Assembly (NCBI RefSeq): GCF_001654925.1
Contig: NZ_LXER01000011.1
Location: 1 to 64,000 of the forward strand
DNA length: 64,000 bases
Reading direction: 5' to 3'
From: Buttiauxella brennerae ATCC 51605
Lineage (GTDB): Bacteria; Pseudomonadota; Gammaproteobacteria; Enterobacterales; Enterobacteriaceae
A model generated the notes under the pieces. It searched no databases. It saw nothing but the letters and a program-made list of their open reading frames with translations, and was not told where the DNA came from. Below are positions 45,359 to 54,781 of this stretch, piece after piece. Every line of letters begins with the position of its first letter. Position 1 is the first letter of the stretch. Both the position numbers and the translations under genes were made by a program.

Positions 45359-47347
45359 ATGCGTCTGTTTATTGCCGAAAAACCCAGCCTCGCTCGTGCT
45401 ATTGCGGACGTGCTTCCTAAACCCCATCGCCGGGGTGACGGGTTCATTGAGTGTGGAAACGGGCAGGTCGTGACCTGGTGTATCGGTCACTTGCTGGAAC
45501 AGGCTCAGCCAGATGCATACGATGCGCGTTACGCCCGCTGGAACCTTGCCGATCTGCCGATTGTGCCGGAAAAGTGGCGCTTGCAGCCGCGCCCGTCGGT
45601 CACCAAACAGCTTAACGCCATCAAAAAATTACTCGTCCAGGCTGACGAAGTGGTTCATGCAGGTGACCCCGATCGCGAAGGGCAACTGCTGGTGGACGAA
45701 GTTCTCGACTACCTCGAACTGGCACCAGCAAAGCGCCAGCAGGTTCAACGCTGCCTGATTAACGATCTCAACCCGCAAGCCGTTGAACGTGCTATCAGCC
45801 GTCTGCGTGCGAACAGCGAATTTATACCCTTGTGTGTTTCGGCACTCGCACGTGCGCGTGCCGACTGGCTTTACGGCATCAACATGACCCGCGCCTACAC
45901 CATTCTTGGGCGTAACGCCGGTTATCAGGGAGTGTTGTCGGTCGGGCGTGTGCAAACTCCGGTGCTTGGGCTTGTGGTGCGTCGCGATGAAGAGATCGAG
46001 AATTTCGTCGCGAAAGATTTCTTTGAAGTGAAAGCGCATATCGTCACGCCTGCGGATGAGCGTTTTGTCGCCACCTGGGTCCCCAGCGAGTCTTGCGAAC
46101 CGTATCAAGATGAAGAAGGGCGTTTGTTGCATCGCCCGCTGGCTGAACACGTGGTCAACCGTATCGGCGGGCAACCCGCCATCGTCACTGCGTATAATGA
46201 TAAACGGGAATCAGAAGTCGCCCCGTTGCCATTTTCGCTCTCGAGTCTACAAATCGAGGCAGCAAAGCGTTTTGGGCTAAGTGCGCAGAACGTGCTGGAT
46301 ATCTGCCAGAAACTCTACGAAACGCACAAACTGATTACCTACCCGCGCTCGGATAGCCGCTACTTACCGGATGAACATTTTGCCGGGCGTCACGCAGTAC
46401 TGAATGCGATTAGTGTGCATCAGCCCGATCTATTCCCGCAGCCTGCGCTGAATACTGATCTGCGTAACCGCTGTTGGGACGATAAAAAAGTCGATGCCCA
46501 CCATGCGATTATCCCGACGGCACGCAGCTCCAAAATTTCGCTTTCTGAAAATGAAGCTAAAGTTTACAACCTGATCGCCCGACAATACTTAATGCAGTTC
46601 TGTGCCGATGCTGTGTTCCGCAAATGCACCATCGATCTCGACATTGCTGGCGGCAAGTTTAACGCCAAAGCCCGCTTCCTGGCTGAAGCCGGCTGGCGCA
46701 CATTGCTTGGCAGCAAAGAGCGTGATGAAGAGAACGACGGTACGCCGCTGCCGGTGGTCGCCAAGGGTGATGAACTGCTGTGTGAAAAAGGCGAGGTGAA
46801 TGAACGCCAGACCCAACCACCGCGCCACTTCACTGATGCGACACTGCTGTCAGCGATGACCGGGATTGCGCGTTTTGTGCAGGATAAAGATCTGAAAAAG
46901 ATCCTCCGCGCCACGGACGGGCTGGGCACTGAAGCGACCCGCGCCGGGATCATCGAGCTTTTGTTTAAGCGAACCTTCCTGGTGAAGAAAGGGCGTTATA
47001 TTCATTCATCGGATGCCGGGCGTGCGTTAATTCACTCGCTCCCGGAACTGGCCGCAAGGCCGGATATGACGGCGCAATGGGAATCGACGCTGACGCAAAT
47101 CAGCGAGAAGCAGTGCCGTTACCAGGACTTTATGCAGCCGTTGGTGCAAACGCTTTATGAGTTGATTCATCAGGCTCGCGCCAAACCTGTACATCATGCT
47201 TTCAAAGGCGTTAAAGCGCCTGACGAGCAGAAAAAACCGCGCAAGCAATGGGCAAAAAAAGAGGGAAGTGATGATGCGACTAAAAAGCCTGCTCGCCGCC
47301 GCCGCGGTGCTGATGGTGAGCCTGCCGGGGATGGCGCAGCGTCTTGA
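45359..47347 (+). CDS. topB: DNA topoisomerase III
   Basis: This 662-aa protein is a type IA topoisomerase. The TOPRIM motifs [12 protein letters not shown] and [12 protein letters not shown] and the catalytic Tyr at residue 328 in [13 protein letters not shown] are intact. It decatenates replication intermediates. The basic C-terminal tail ([12 protein letters not shown] to ARRRRG) is typical. The last 77 bases overlap ynjH in another frame. In E. coli gdhA and ynjI lie between topB and ynjH; they are absent here. Confidence 0.97.
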   Translation: MRLFIAEKPSLARAIADVLPKPHRRGDGFIECGNGQVVTWCIGHLLEQAQPDAYDARYARWNLADLPIVPEKWRLQPRPSVTKQLNAIKKLLVQADEVVHAGDPDREGQLLVDEVLDYLELAPAKRQQVQRCLINDLNPQAVERAISRLRANSEFIPLCVSALARARADWLYGINMTRAYTILGRNAGYQGVLSVGRVQTPVLGLVVRRDEEIENFVAKDFFEVKAHIVTPADERFVATWVPSESCEPYQDEEGRLLHRPLAEHVVNRIGGQPAIVTAYNDKRESEVAPLPFSLSSLQIEAAKRFGLSAQNVLDICQKLYETHKLITYPRSDSRYLPDEHFAGRHAVLNAISVHQPDLFPQPALNTDLRNRCWDDKKVDAHHAIIPTARSSKISLSENEAKVYNLIARQYLMQFCADAVFRKCTIDLDIAGGKFNAKARFLAEAGWRTLLGSKERDEENDGTPLPVVAKGDELLCEKGEVNERQTQPPRHFTDATLLSAMTGIARFVQDKDLKKILRATDGLGTEATRAGIIELLFKRTFLVKKGRYIHSSDAGRALIHSLPELAARPDMTAQWESTLTQISEKQCRYQDFMQPLVQTLYELIHQARAKPVHHAFKGVKAPDEQKKPRKQWAKKEGSDDATKKPARRRRGADGEPAGDGAAS

Positions 47348-47555
47348 TCCGCAGGTCGATATTTCAGTGCCGCCGGAAGTGTTCAGCTCCCAGGGGCAAC
47401 GCGCGGCACCCTGTAACCAATGCTGTATCTACCAGGATCAAAACTATTCTGAAGGGGCGGTGGTGAAAGCTGATGGCGGCGTTTTGCTGCAATGCCAGCG
47501 TGATGAGAAAACCCTCAGCACGAACCCTTTAGTGTGGCGTCGCGTAAAGACATAA
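47271..47555 (+). CDS. ynjH: YnjH, DUF1496 periplasmic protein
   Basis: This 94-aa protein has a signal peptide ([20 protein letters not shown], cut near GMAQ) and the conserved [33 protein letters not shown] and [12 protein letters not shown] segments of E. coli YnjH. The Cys-rich centre suggests disulfides. Its function is unknown. AGGGAAG precedes the ATG pair. The start lies within topB and the end overlaps the convergent nudG by 41 bases. Confidence 0.9.
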   Translation: MMRLKSLLAAAAVLMVSLPGMAQRLDPQVDISVPPEVFSSQGQRAAPCNQCCIYQDQNYSEGAVVKADGGVLLQCQRDEKTLSTNPLVWRRVKT

Positions 47556-47931
47556 ACGCCTCAAGTAATGGAATATCTGCCGGGGCAAGGTCGTAATCAA
47601 ACGCCTCGGCAGGTAAACACCACGCCAGTTCACTGTGGCAAAGCGCTTTCATTTCACCGCGAAATTGCGCCACATGCCAGGCATGAAGATGAATAATGCG
47701 GCCCGACACTTCACGCTGATGGCTCGCCACGTAAACACCTACTGTCGCATGAATCGCTAACTCTTCAGACAGCTCTCTCGCCAGTGCTTCCGGCTGCGAT
47801 TCTGTTCCATCGACTTTGCCACCAGGAAACTCCCATAAACCGGCCTGATCGCCACTTTCCGGGCGGCGTGCGAGCAAAATTTTGCCGTTCTGCTCGATGA
47901 TAGCGGCAACAACATCAATGGTTTTCATCAT
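47515..47931 (-). CDS. nudG: Nudix hydrolase NudG (CTP pyrophosphohydrolase)
   Basis: This 138-aa protein has the Nudix box GGKVDGTESQPEALARELSEEL (positions about 40-61; GX5EX7REUXEEXGU type, with an Ala in place of the last Gly). It matches E. coli NudG, which hydrolyses oxidised and methylated pyrimidine nucleotides, closely, including SHQREVSGRIIHLHAWHV. Adjacent ATGs at 47931 and 47928 are both possible starts. The 3' end overlaps ynjH. Confidence 0.94.
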   Translation of the reverse strand: MMKTIDVVAAIIEQNGKILLARRPESGDQAGLWEFPGGKVDGTESQPEALARELSEELAIHATVGVYVASHQREVSGRIIHLHAWHVAQFRGEMKALCHSELAWCLPAEAFDYDLAPADIPLLEAFMSLRDATLKGSC

Positions 47932-48001
47932 ACCAATCCATTCTTTAGGCGTGGGCGTGGCATAATACGCGCCACCCACGCTTATCTAAAGATCTTCCAG
48001 A

Positions 48002-48580
48002 ATGATGACAAAAAAGAGTTCGCCCTGGATTGCGCCGTTAACGTCACTTCCCGCGAGTTTACGGCCCATTACCTCCATGCAAGAAAAACACTTTGGCGCG
48101 GTGCTTAACCCCACGCGCTGGTGGGGGCGATTGCCATATCTGTTCTGGTTGGTGGCGCTGTTCGTGGGTTTCCTTGAAAGACGGCGTGCGAAAATTGACC
48201 CGGTGGTGCGCTCGCTGGTGATGACGCGTGTTTCCCAACAATGCTGCTGCGATTTTTGTATCGACGCCAATAGTCTGCGGCTTGCTGAACGCAGCGGTTC
48301 GATGGATAAAGTGCTGGCGGTGGCGAACTGGCGTGAAGAGACGCTGTTCTCAGCTAAAGAACAAGCGGCCCTGGCTTATGCAGAGGCGATGACGGCCACG
48401 CCACCGCAAATCAGTGATGCGCTCAAAGATGAGTTGAAAACCCATTTTGACGACAAAGCGATGACCGAATTGACCGCGCTGATTGCGTTTCAGAACCTTT
48501 CCGCACGCTTTAACGCTGCACTGGATATTCCGGCGCAAGGGTTATGTGTGAGCGAACCGGGGAAAAAGCCAAATGTTTGA
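48002..48580 (+). CDS. ynjA: YnjA, carboxymuconolactone decarboxylase/AhpD-like protein
   Basis: This 192-aa protein has a CxxC redox motif in CCCDFCIDANS and the helical AhpD-like fold around it, matching E. coli YnjA. Such proteins are alkylhydroperoxidase-like, but the substrate is unknown. In E. coli ynjA lies beside ynjB; here it is divergent from nudG and overlaps ynjF by 8 bases, so it has moved within the cluster. Confidence 0.88.
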   Translation: MMTKKSSPWIAPLTSLPASLRPITSMQEKHFGAVLNPTRWWGRLPYLFWLVALFVGFLERRRAKIDPVVRSLVMTRVSQQCCCDFCIDANSLRLAERSGSMDKVLAVANWREETLFSAKEQAALAYAEAMTATPPQISDALKDELKTHFDDKAMTELTALIAFQNLSARFNAALDIPAQGLCVSEPGKKPNV

Positions 48581-49190
48581 TAGCTACCTTCACCCGCGCA
48601 TAAAACCGCTCCTCGAGCGAGTGGCTGTCGCACTGGATAAACCTTCCATCTCGCCTGACGGAATCACCCTGGTGGGTTTCGCCGTGGGCGTGCTTGCGTT
48701 ACCGTTTCTGGCATTGCAATGGTATGGCGCAGCGCTGGTGGCTATTGTCCTGAACCGCCTGTTTGATGGTTTAGATGGTGCACTGGCACGGCGGCGCGGG
48801 CTGACGGACGCGGGTGGTTTTCTCGATATCTCGCTGGATTTTCTGTTTTACGCGCTGGTGCCGTTTGGTTTTATCCTTGCCGACCCGATGCAAAACGCGC
48901 AGGCGGGCGGATGGTTGTTGTTTGCGTTTATCGGCACCGGCAGTAGTTTCCTGGCTTTTGCGGCTGTAGCGCAAAAGCATCAGCTTGATAACCCAGGCTA
49001 TGCGCACAAATCGTTTTATTACCTGGGTGGGCTGACGGAAGGCACGGAAACAATCGCGTTATTTGTGCTGAGTTGCCTGTTCCCTGACATGTTTGTCTGG
49101 TTCGCATGGGTGTTTGGGGCGTTGTGCTGGATGACGACGTTTACGCGGGTGTGGAGTGGTTATCAGACGTTAAAGCGCGTGGGTGGTTGA
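48573..49190 (+). CDS. ynjF: YnjF, CDP-alcohol phosphatidyltransferase family protein
   Basis: This 205-aa membrane protein carries the CDP-alcohol phosphotransferase signature DGLDGALARRRG followed by GGFLDISLD, and about six transmembrane helices. E. coli YnjF was linked to phosphatidylglycerol synthesis by genetic data, as I recall; the head group here is not certain. Its start lies inside ynjA. A repeat with terminator-like structure follows. Confidence 0.92.
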   Translation: MFDSYLHPRIKPLLERVAVALDKPSISPDGITLVGFAVGVLALPFLALQWYGAALVAIVLNRLFDGLDGALARRRGLTDAGGFLDISLDFLFYALVPFGFILADPMQNAQAGGWLLFAFIGTGSSFLAFAAVAQKHQLDNPGYAHKSFYYLGGLTEGTETIALFVLSCLFPDMFVWFAWVFGALCWMTTFTRVWSGYQTLKRVGG

Positions 49191-49198
49191 AGAAGAGC

Positions 49199-49278
49199 CC
49201 TCACCCTAACCCTCTCCCACAAGGAGAGGGGATAGATCGGTTTCACCCTCTCCTGAGGGAGAGGGGCGGGGTGAGGGG
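49199..49278. repeat. REP-like palindromic intergenic repeat
   Basis: The outer arms CCCTCACCCTAACCCTCTCC and GGAGAGGGGCGGGGTGAGGG are complementary with minor mismatches; an inner pair AAGGAGAGGGG/CCCTCTCCTGAGG repeats the theme. Such CCCTCACCC-type palindromes are scattered in enterobacterial intergenic regions. It lies between convergent ynjF and ynjE and may act as a transcript stabiliser or terminator. Confidence 0.75.
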
Positions 49279-49293
49279 AAAACTTAAAACATC

Positions 49294-50589
49294 TTACAGC
49301 GGCTTCCGCTCCCCACTCACAACAGGGTTCTTCGGATTACTACTCCACTCATACCAGCCGCCATCGTACACGCCCACATTCTGCCAGCCCATCGCGCGGG
49401 CATACATAAAGGTTTCAGATGCACGCCAGCCAGTGCCGCAATAGAACGCGACATGCTGATCCGGGGTAATATTCCAGCTTTTCCACATCGCCGCGATGTC
49501 GTCAGCTGAACGCATTGTGCCATCAGGATTGTGGAAATCTTCCATATGCGTGGAGTCAGAACCGGCATGACCCCAACGAGCGCCTGCAATTTCACCTTTT
49601 GGCTTGATATAGCTATAGCCGCTGGTGGCGCCGATAAACTCAGGCCATGAACGAATACTGACCAGTGACGCATCTTTACGGCCCAACAGCCCACGAGCCT
49701 GCTCAGTATCAAGCATCAACTGTGGCTGGCCTGGGAATGGTGCCCCAAAATCTACCGCAGGTTTCACATCACCCGGCAGGCCACGTTCAACCGGCAATTT
49801 AGCATCTGACCAGCTCTGCCAGCCGCCATCCAGCAAGCGCACATCTTTCACGCCCGCATACAGCAAAATTTGCGCGACACGCGCGGCTGCGTAAACATCA
49901 CGACCGTACATCACTACCGGGGTGTCATGGCGAATACCGTGTTTTGCCAGCAACGCTTTAAGTTTGTCGTCGGACACTTTATTCCACAGCGGTTCACTTT
50001 CGATATCATTGGTATCGATGTAATCCGCACCCGGAATGTGGCTCAGAAGATATTGTTTCGGTGCGCCCCAGGCGGCTTCAATAACTTTGACTTCACCGGC
50101 AGGCGCTGCGGTGACGGTTTTATTTTGCATCAGATCATGCAGCCACTGCGGGTAAACCAGCTGTTCAAAATGCGCCATTTTCTGCAAACGAGCAGGTTGC
50201 TGGAGAGCATCGGAAAGCAATGCAATATGCTGATAACCCAGTTTAGACAAACGGGTTTTAACCGCTTTTGTCTCATCACTCTTGCCATACAGCGCAATCA
50301 GGCTGTCTGGTGCAATAGCGTGCTGTTTTGCCCACTCTTGCAGTTGCTCATCATTCATCATGCCCAACCAACTGGCAGACAAATTCAGTGCGGCAGGCTC
50401 ATGGCCACCGATGCCGTGAACAGTCTGCGGCCAGCCGTTATAAAAGGCACTTGGACGTGTATCAATAACCACGCCGTGCTGCGCTTGAAGAGTGGATAAA
50501 GTCATCTGGGATGGCTGTTCTGCTGCAATTGCCATGTGCGCCAACCCGGATAACATCAAGGTGGCGGTTAGCTGAGAAACACGTTTCAT
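49294..50589 (-). CDS. ynjE: Thiosulfate sulfurtransferase YnjE
   Basis: This 431-aa protein has a signal peptide (about 1-22) and three rhodanese domains. Only the last has the active Cys, in AFYCGTGWRASE; the earlier ones have VMYGRD and ALYGKS at the same place. E. coli YnjE (435 aa) is a periplasmic sulfurtransferase of the same layout. It lies downstream of ynjBCD in the same direction with an 87-base spacer. Confidence 0.94.
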   Translation of the reverse strand: MKRVSQLTATLMLSGLAHMAIAAEQPSQMTLSTLQAQHGVVIDTRPSAFYNGWPQTVHGIGGHEPAALNLSASWLGMMNDEQLQEWAKQHAIAPDSLIALYGKSDETKAVKTRLSKLGYQHIALLSDALQQPARLQKMAHFEQLVYPQWLHDLMQNKTVTAAPAGEVKVIEAAWGAPKQYLLSHIPGADYIDTNDIESEPLWNKVSDDKLKALLAKHGIRHDTPVVMYGRDVYAAARVAQILLYAGVKDVRLLDGGWQSWSDAKLPVERGLPGDVKPAVDFGAPFPGQPQLMLDTEQARGLLGRKDASLVSIRSWPEFIGATSGYSYIKPKGEIAGARWGHAGSDSTHMEDFHNPDGTMRSADDIAAMWKSWNITPDQHVAFYCGTGWRASETFMYARAMGWQNVGVYDGGWYEWSSNPKNPVVSGERKPL

Positions 50590-50676
50590 CTTATAACCTG
50601 AAAAGAGAGAAAAAAAGAGCGGCTATCTTGCGTCATTCGCGCGAGTGATTCTTTGCGATAACGCAGGTTCGGCACG

Positions 50677-51315
50677 TTATATGTGTGATGAATCCAGCGT
50701 CATGACCTGCCCACCCGCGGGAATATCTTGCGGGTCGTGCGTCACCAGCACCACGGGAATGGCCAACTGTTCAGTTTGCTGCCAGACGAACTGGCGAAAT
50801 TGCTCGCGTAGAGTCTGATCAAGTCTGGAGAAGGGTTCGTCGAGCAATAACGCTTCGGGTTGCGCCAGCAATGCACGCAGTACGCTGATGCGGGCACGCT
50901 CGCCACCGGAAAGCGTTGCCGGGTCACGCCGGGAAAAGTTCGCCAATTGCGCATTTACCAGCGCTTGTTCAACGCACTGCTTGCGGTGTTCACGCCCTTT
51001 AATTGCGGCAGGCAGCGCCATTGCCAGATTCTGCCCGACACTGAGATGAGCAAACAGCAATGCGTCCTGAAACAGAATGCCGATATTGCGCCGCTCGGTG
51101 GGCAGCGTGTCACGGCGTTTCTGGTTAAGCCACAGTTCGCCCGTCACACGAAAGTCAGTTGAAAGCGCACCAATCATCCAGCTTAAAAATGTTGATTTCC
51201 CTGCACCGGATGGCCCCATCAGCGTCAGCACTTCGCCGGGAGAAACCGTGAAACTCATGTTCTGAATCAGCGAGCGGGACGCATCAGAGATGGAGCAATT
51301 CTGGACACTCAGCAT
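50677..51315 (-). CDS. ynjD: ABC transporter ATP-binding protein YnjD
   Basis: This 212-aa ATPase has Walker A GPSGAGKST, the signature LSGGERARISVLRALLAQPE and Walker B LLLDEPFSRLD. It powers the YnjBCD importer, whose substrate is not established. The start ATG 51315 overlaps the ynjC stop by one base (TAATG). A longer open frame upstream lies within ynjC and is not used. Confidence 0.94.
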   Translation of the reverse strand: MLSVQNCSISDASRSLIQNMSFTVSPGEVLTLMGPSGAGKSTFLSWMIGALSTDFRVTGELWLNQKRRDTLPTERRNIGILFQDALLFAHLSVGQNLAMALPAAIKGREHRKQCVEQALVNAQLANFSRRDPATLSGGERARISVLRALLAQPEALLLDEPFSRLDQTLREQFRQFVWQQTEQLAIPVVLVTHDPQDIPAGGQVMTLDSSHI

Positions 51316-52895
51316 TAGCGTAATCCTTGTCGATAATGGCTTATCAGGCGAAAAATCTGAAGTGTGGCGATAAACATGATTGCCGGAAGTAGCATTTGCA
51401 ACAATGCCTGAATCGCCTGTTGCTGCGGGTCGCCACCGCTGCTGAGGGCCACAGTTTGCGTGGTGACGGTAGAAAAACGCCCAGCACCGGCATAAAGCGT
51501 TGACAAATATTGTGCGACACTGACCGAAAAACCAACCGCCAGTGCGGCAAGCAATGGGCGCATCAGCAACGGCAGTTTCACCTGGCACAAAATTTTCCAC
51601 GACGACCAGCCCAGCGTTCGCGCGCTGAGTGTCAGTCGTGGGTCAAACTGCTGCCATGCTGGCCGCGCCACCAGCAACATATAAGGCACCACCCACAATA
51701 AATGACTCCAGATAACGCCCGGCCAGCGGCCATCTTGCTCGAGAGTCAGCAATATGCGGTATTGCCCGGCGACCAGCGGCAGTGCGGGCAAGAAAAGTGG
51801 CAGCGCAAGCCAGAGATCAAAGCGCGAGTTGCCGCCTTCAAGCCATAGCACGACAACCAGTAAACCCACCAGACTGCTCGCCAGCGCCAGGGCTAACGTG
51901 GTGATAAGCGGTGAAAGCTCAGCGGTTTGCCAGCCAGAAAAGGTGAACGCGTCAGGTAACAGCGCCGGGTAAAACCAGCCGTCGGCAAATGACCAGAGCA
52001 CAAGCATCAACACGGCTGCAACGCCCGTCATTGCCATGATAAAACCAAAGCCCGATGCCAGCGGTTGTATGCTGAGTTGATGCCGTTTGCCGGAAAAATG
52101 GCTTAAATCCCGGCGCAACAATGACCATATTCCCCAGCCAGACATGATAAAAACGCCCAGCATCACGACTAACAACAGCGACGTTAACATGCCCATCGCC
52201 ATGCGTTGCGGGTCGGCATCGTTGAGCCATTGCCAGGCGAGTACCGCAAGCGTTGGTGGGTTTGCCGGGCCAAGAATAATCGCGACATCGACAACGGAAA
52301 GACTGTAGGCCACCACCGCTAACAGCGCCCATTTCATGCGCGGCAACAACTGGGGAACCAGCACCCGAATACGGCTTTGTAATGGCCCGTAGCCGAGGCT
52401 TTTCGCCACGGTGAGTTGCCGGGAAAGGGTTTGATAATCAAGCTGCGTGCTGGCAATCCACAGTAAAAACCAGCTCTCTTTTAAGGCCAGTAAGATACCC
52501 AGCCCGACGCCCGACTCATCAAGGTGAAACGACACGCCACACAGCCGTGCCAGCCAGCCATTTTTGGCAAACAGCAATAAAAAACCGCTGGCAAACGCGA
52601 CGTGTGGCAAGGCTAAAAGTAGCGGAAGTTGCGCAGCATAGCGCTGCCAGCGAGCACCAGGCCACAAGCCGCAAAGCACAATCAGGCACAGCGTTAGCGA
52701 GCCCGCCACACTGATAACAGTCGAGTTCAGCGTGGCCTGTAGTGCGCCTGGCCACTGGTTATCAGCCCACAAAGCCTGCCAGATATCCGGCATCAACACG
52801 GGTTTTGCCATCATCACGACACCAGGCAACAGCGGAGCAAAAACGCACCCCACGGCAAGCCAGGCTAACGCGCGTTGCAGCATGCGGTGGCTCAC
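51315..52895 (-). CDS. ynjC: ABC transporter permease YnjC (duplicated permease)
   Basis: This 526-aa protein has about twelve transmembrane helices in two halves, each with a BPD_transp-type loop (SLGYGPLQSRIRVLVPQLL and TLGWSSWKILCQVKLPLL). It is therefore a fused two-in-one permease like E. coli YnjC (511 aa). I chose GTG 52895, which overlaps the ynjB stop as GTGA with GGGGCGA upstream; the frame is open 8 codons further. Confidence 0.92.
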   Translation of the reverse strand: MSHRMLQRALAWLAVGCVFAPLLPGVVMMAKPVLMPDIWQALWADNQWPGALQATLNSTVISVAGSLTLCLIVLCGLWPGARWQRYAAQLPLLLALPHVAFASGFLLLFAKNGWLARLCGVSFHLDESGVGLGILLALKESWFLLWIASTQLDYQTLSRQLTVAKSLGYGPLQSRIRVLVPQLLPRMKWALLAVVAYSLSVVDVAIILGPANPPTLAVLAWQWLNDADPQRMAMGMLTSLLLVVMLGVFIMSGWGIWSLLRRDLSHFSGKRHQLSIQPLASGFGFIMAMTGVAAVLMLVLWSFADGWFYPALLPDAFTFSGWQTAELSPLITTLALALASSLVGLLVVVLWLEGGNSRFDLWLALPLFLPALPLVAGQYRILLTLEQDGRWPGVIWSHLLWVVPYMLLVARPAWQQFDPRLTLSARTLGWSSWKILCQVKLPLLMRPLLAALAVGFSVSVAQYLSTLYAGAGRFSTVTTQTVALSSGGDPQQQAIQALLQMLLPAIMFIATLQIFRLISHYRQGLR

Positions 52896-54067
52896 TTCGC
52901 CCCGTAGCGTTGCAACCACTCTTTTTCCAGCGCATCAACCCAGGCGGCATGTGGCTCAGCCAGATACGGCACGCTTTGCAGATGCGCCGGTTTCTGGGCT
53001 TCGAGTTGCCCGCGTAGCGGTTGGGGTAACGTTGCGCTATCGAGTACGGTGGCATCGCCCCAGATTGACGGCGTGGCCTTACGAATTTGCGCCTGAGGCG
53101 ACATCAGGAAGTTTGCCAGCACCTGGGCGCCAGCCTGCGCACTGGCATTGGCCGGGATCGTGACAAAATGGACGTTGCCCAGCATGCCTTGCTCAAAACC
53201 AAATGCCTGCGCCGTTTTCGGCAGTTGCTTACGGTCGATGAGGTTATCGACATGAGCCTGGTTAAACGTCATCGACAGAGCCAGTTCGCCATCGGCCAAC
53301 ATTCTGTCCATACGAGCAGGCGTTGGCGGGAAGGTTTTCCCCTCGCGCCACAGCAGCGGGTGCAGCGTATCCAGATAAGCCCACAGTGGTGCGGTAACCT
53401 GCTGGAAAGTGGCAGGGTCTGGCGGCAGGCGCAGCGCCTGCGGTTCGCGAGTCAGCACGATAAGCAGTTGTTCGATAAACGCGGTACCAGTGAAATCCGG
53501 TGGGCGAGGGTAGCTCAGCATGCCCGGATGTGCTTTGGCGAATGCCAGTAACTCAGTCGCACTACGCGGGAATGCGATATCTGCTCGTTGGTTGCCAATC
53601 ATCATCAGTTGCGCGCTGCCCCACGGTGCTTCGGCACCGTCGGTCGGTTGTGAAAAATCCTCGCGCACCGGTTTTTTCTGGTCAATATAGCGCCAGTTGG
53701 GTAATTCCCATGCCCAGCCTTCTTTCAGTAACCCGGCCTGTTTCAGGGTACGGAAGTTTTCACCGTTGACCCACAGTAAATCGACCGAGCCATTTTCTTT
53801 GCGCCCGGCGGCAGCTTCACTCTGAATGCGTTTAACGGCATCGGCCGCATCGGCAAGTCGCACAACTTTTACTGTCACGCCGTATTGCTGTTGCATTTCG
53901 CCTGCAACCCAATCGAGGTAACTATTGACCGCGGGGTCACCCCCCCAGGCATTGAAATAAACCGTCTGGCCTTTTGCCTGCTGGCGCAAGTCATTCCAGT
54001 GGGTAGGTTGTGCGAAGCCAGAGAAGCTGAGCGCAACCAGCGACAGCAAAAGCGTTAAAAGACGCAA
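52892..54067 (-). CDS. ynjB: ABC transporter substrate-binding protein YnjB
   Basis: This 391-aa protein has a signal peptide (about 1-19, ending GFA) and the fold of an iron/thiamine/putrescine-type binding protein (YFNAWGGDPAVNSYLDW, LLWVNGENFRTLKQAGLL). E. coli YnjB (388 aa) is of unknown substrate. It is the first gene of ynjBCD and overlaps ynjC. Confidence 0.92.
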   Translation of the reverse strand: MRLLTLLLSLVALSFSGFAQPTHWNDLRQQAKGQTVYFNAWGGDPAVNSYLDWVAGEMQQQYGVTVKVVRLADAADAVKRIQSEAAAGRKENGSVDLLWVNGENFRTLKQAGLLKEGWAWELPNWRYIDQKKPVREDFSQPTDGAEAPWGSAQLMMIGNQRADIAFPRSATELLAFAKAHPGMLSYPRPPDFTGTAFIEQLLIVLTREPQALRLPPDPATFQQVTAPLWAYLDTLHPLLWREGKTFPPTPARMDRMLADGELALSMTFNQAHVDNLIDRKQLPKTAQAFGFEQGMLGNVHFVTIPANASAQAGAQVLANFLMSPQAQIRKATPSIWGDATVLDSATLPQPLRGQLEAQKPAHLQSVPYLAEPHAAWVDALEKEWLQRYGAK

Positions 54068-54077
54068 AGTGGGATCC

Positions 54078-54737
54078 TTATGATTTTCGGAGTATGCGGA
54101 CTATCCGTCGTGACACCAGCGGCAGCAAACCCAACAAAATAAACATCACTATCATGCCGGGAGAGAGAATATCGCTAAGTGTACGGAGCTTGCTTAATTC
54201 GCGGCCTGCATTGAGATAGACCACAATCGCAGGGAGCATCCCGACAAGGCTAACGGCAAAATAGCGCAGCGTTTTGATTGGCGTCAGGCCCATGAGCAAA
54301 TTTATAAGAAAGAACGGGAAAACTGGCGTCAGTCGTAGCGCAAAAAGATAGTACAACCCTTCGCGTTCCATACCGCGGTTAATCGCCGACATCGGGGCGG
54401 CAAAACGACGCTGCACCCAGTCGCGTAACAAATAGCGGCTGATGAGCATCGCAAGCGTTGCGCCGCAGGTTGCGGCCATTGCCACCAGCGCGGTTCCCTG
54501 AACCAGCCCAAACTGAGAGCCTGCCAGCAGCGTTAATAGCGTAGCACCGGGAATTGAAAGCGTGGTGACAAGCACGTAAATCAGAAAGAACACGACCGCC
54601 GTTTGCAGCGGGTGCTGGAGATGCCAGAGTGAAAATTGTGCCTGATAGTGTTGCAGTGCCGCCAGGCTACCTGGCGGCATGTAAATGACCAGCAGGGCAA
54701 AAACAACGACCAGGATCGCAAAAAGTAACTTACGCAT
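54078..54737 (-). CDS. TVP38/TMEM64 (DedA-like) membrane protein, YdjZ/YdjX-like
   Basis: This 219-aa membrane protein has about five helices and the SNARE-associated/VTT motif region: GATLLTLLAGSQFG and RLTPVFPFFLINLLMGLT. E. coli carries ydjX, ydjY and ydjZ at this place between xthA and ynjA; only one such gene is present here. The INRGMEREGLYYLF stretch looks closer to YdjZ. Family members act in lipid or polyprenyl phosphate handling. It ends 10 bases before ynjB and could belong to the same operon. Confidence 0.88.
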   Translation of the reverse strand: MRKLLFAILVVVFALLVIYMPPGSLAALQHYQAQFSLWHLQHPLQTAVVFFLIYVLVTTLSIPGATLLTLLAGSQFGLVQGTALVAMAATCGATLAMLISRYLLRDWVQRRFAAPMSAINRGMEREGLYYLFALRLTPVFPFFLINLLMGLTPIKTLRYFAVSLVGMLPAIVVYLNAGRELSKLRTLSDILSPGMIVMFILLGLLPLVSRRIVRILRKS

Positions 54738-54781
54738 CGGGTAAGAAACCGCAGCGCCAGGTGGTGTTCATCAAACGTCCC

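Noticed and set aside
49199..49278. CRISPR-like repeats after ynjF
   Set aside because: There is one palindromic unit, with no regularly spaced direct repeats or spacers, and no cas genes in the window.
51316..51600. N-terminal extension of ynjD
   Set aside because: The extra residues lie inside ynjC and do not look like an ABC ATPase; the TAATG overlap gives the natural start at 51315.
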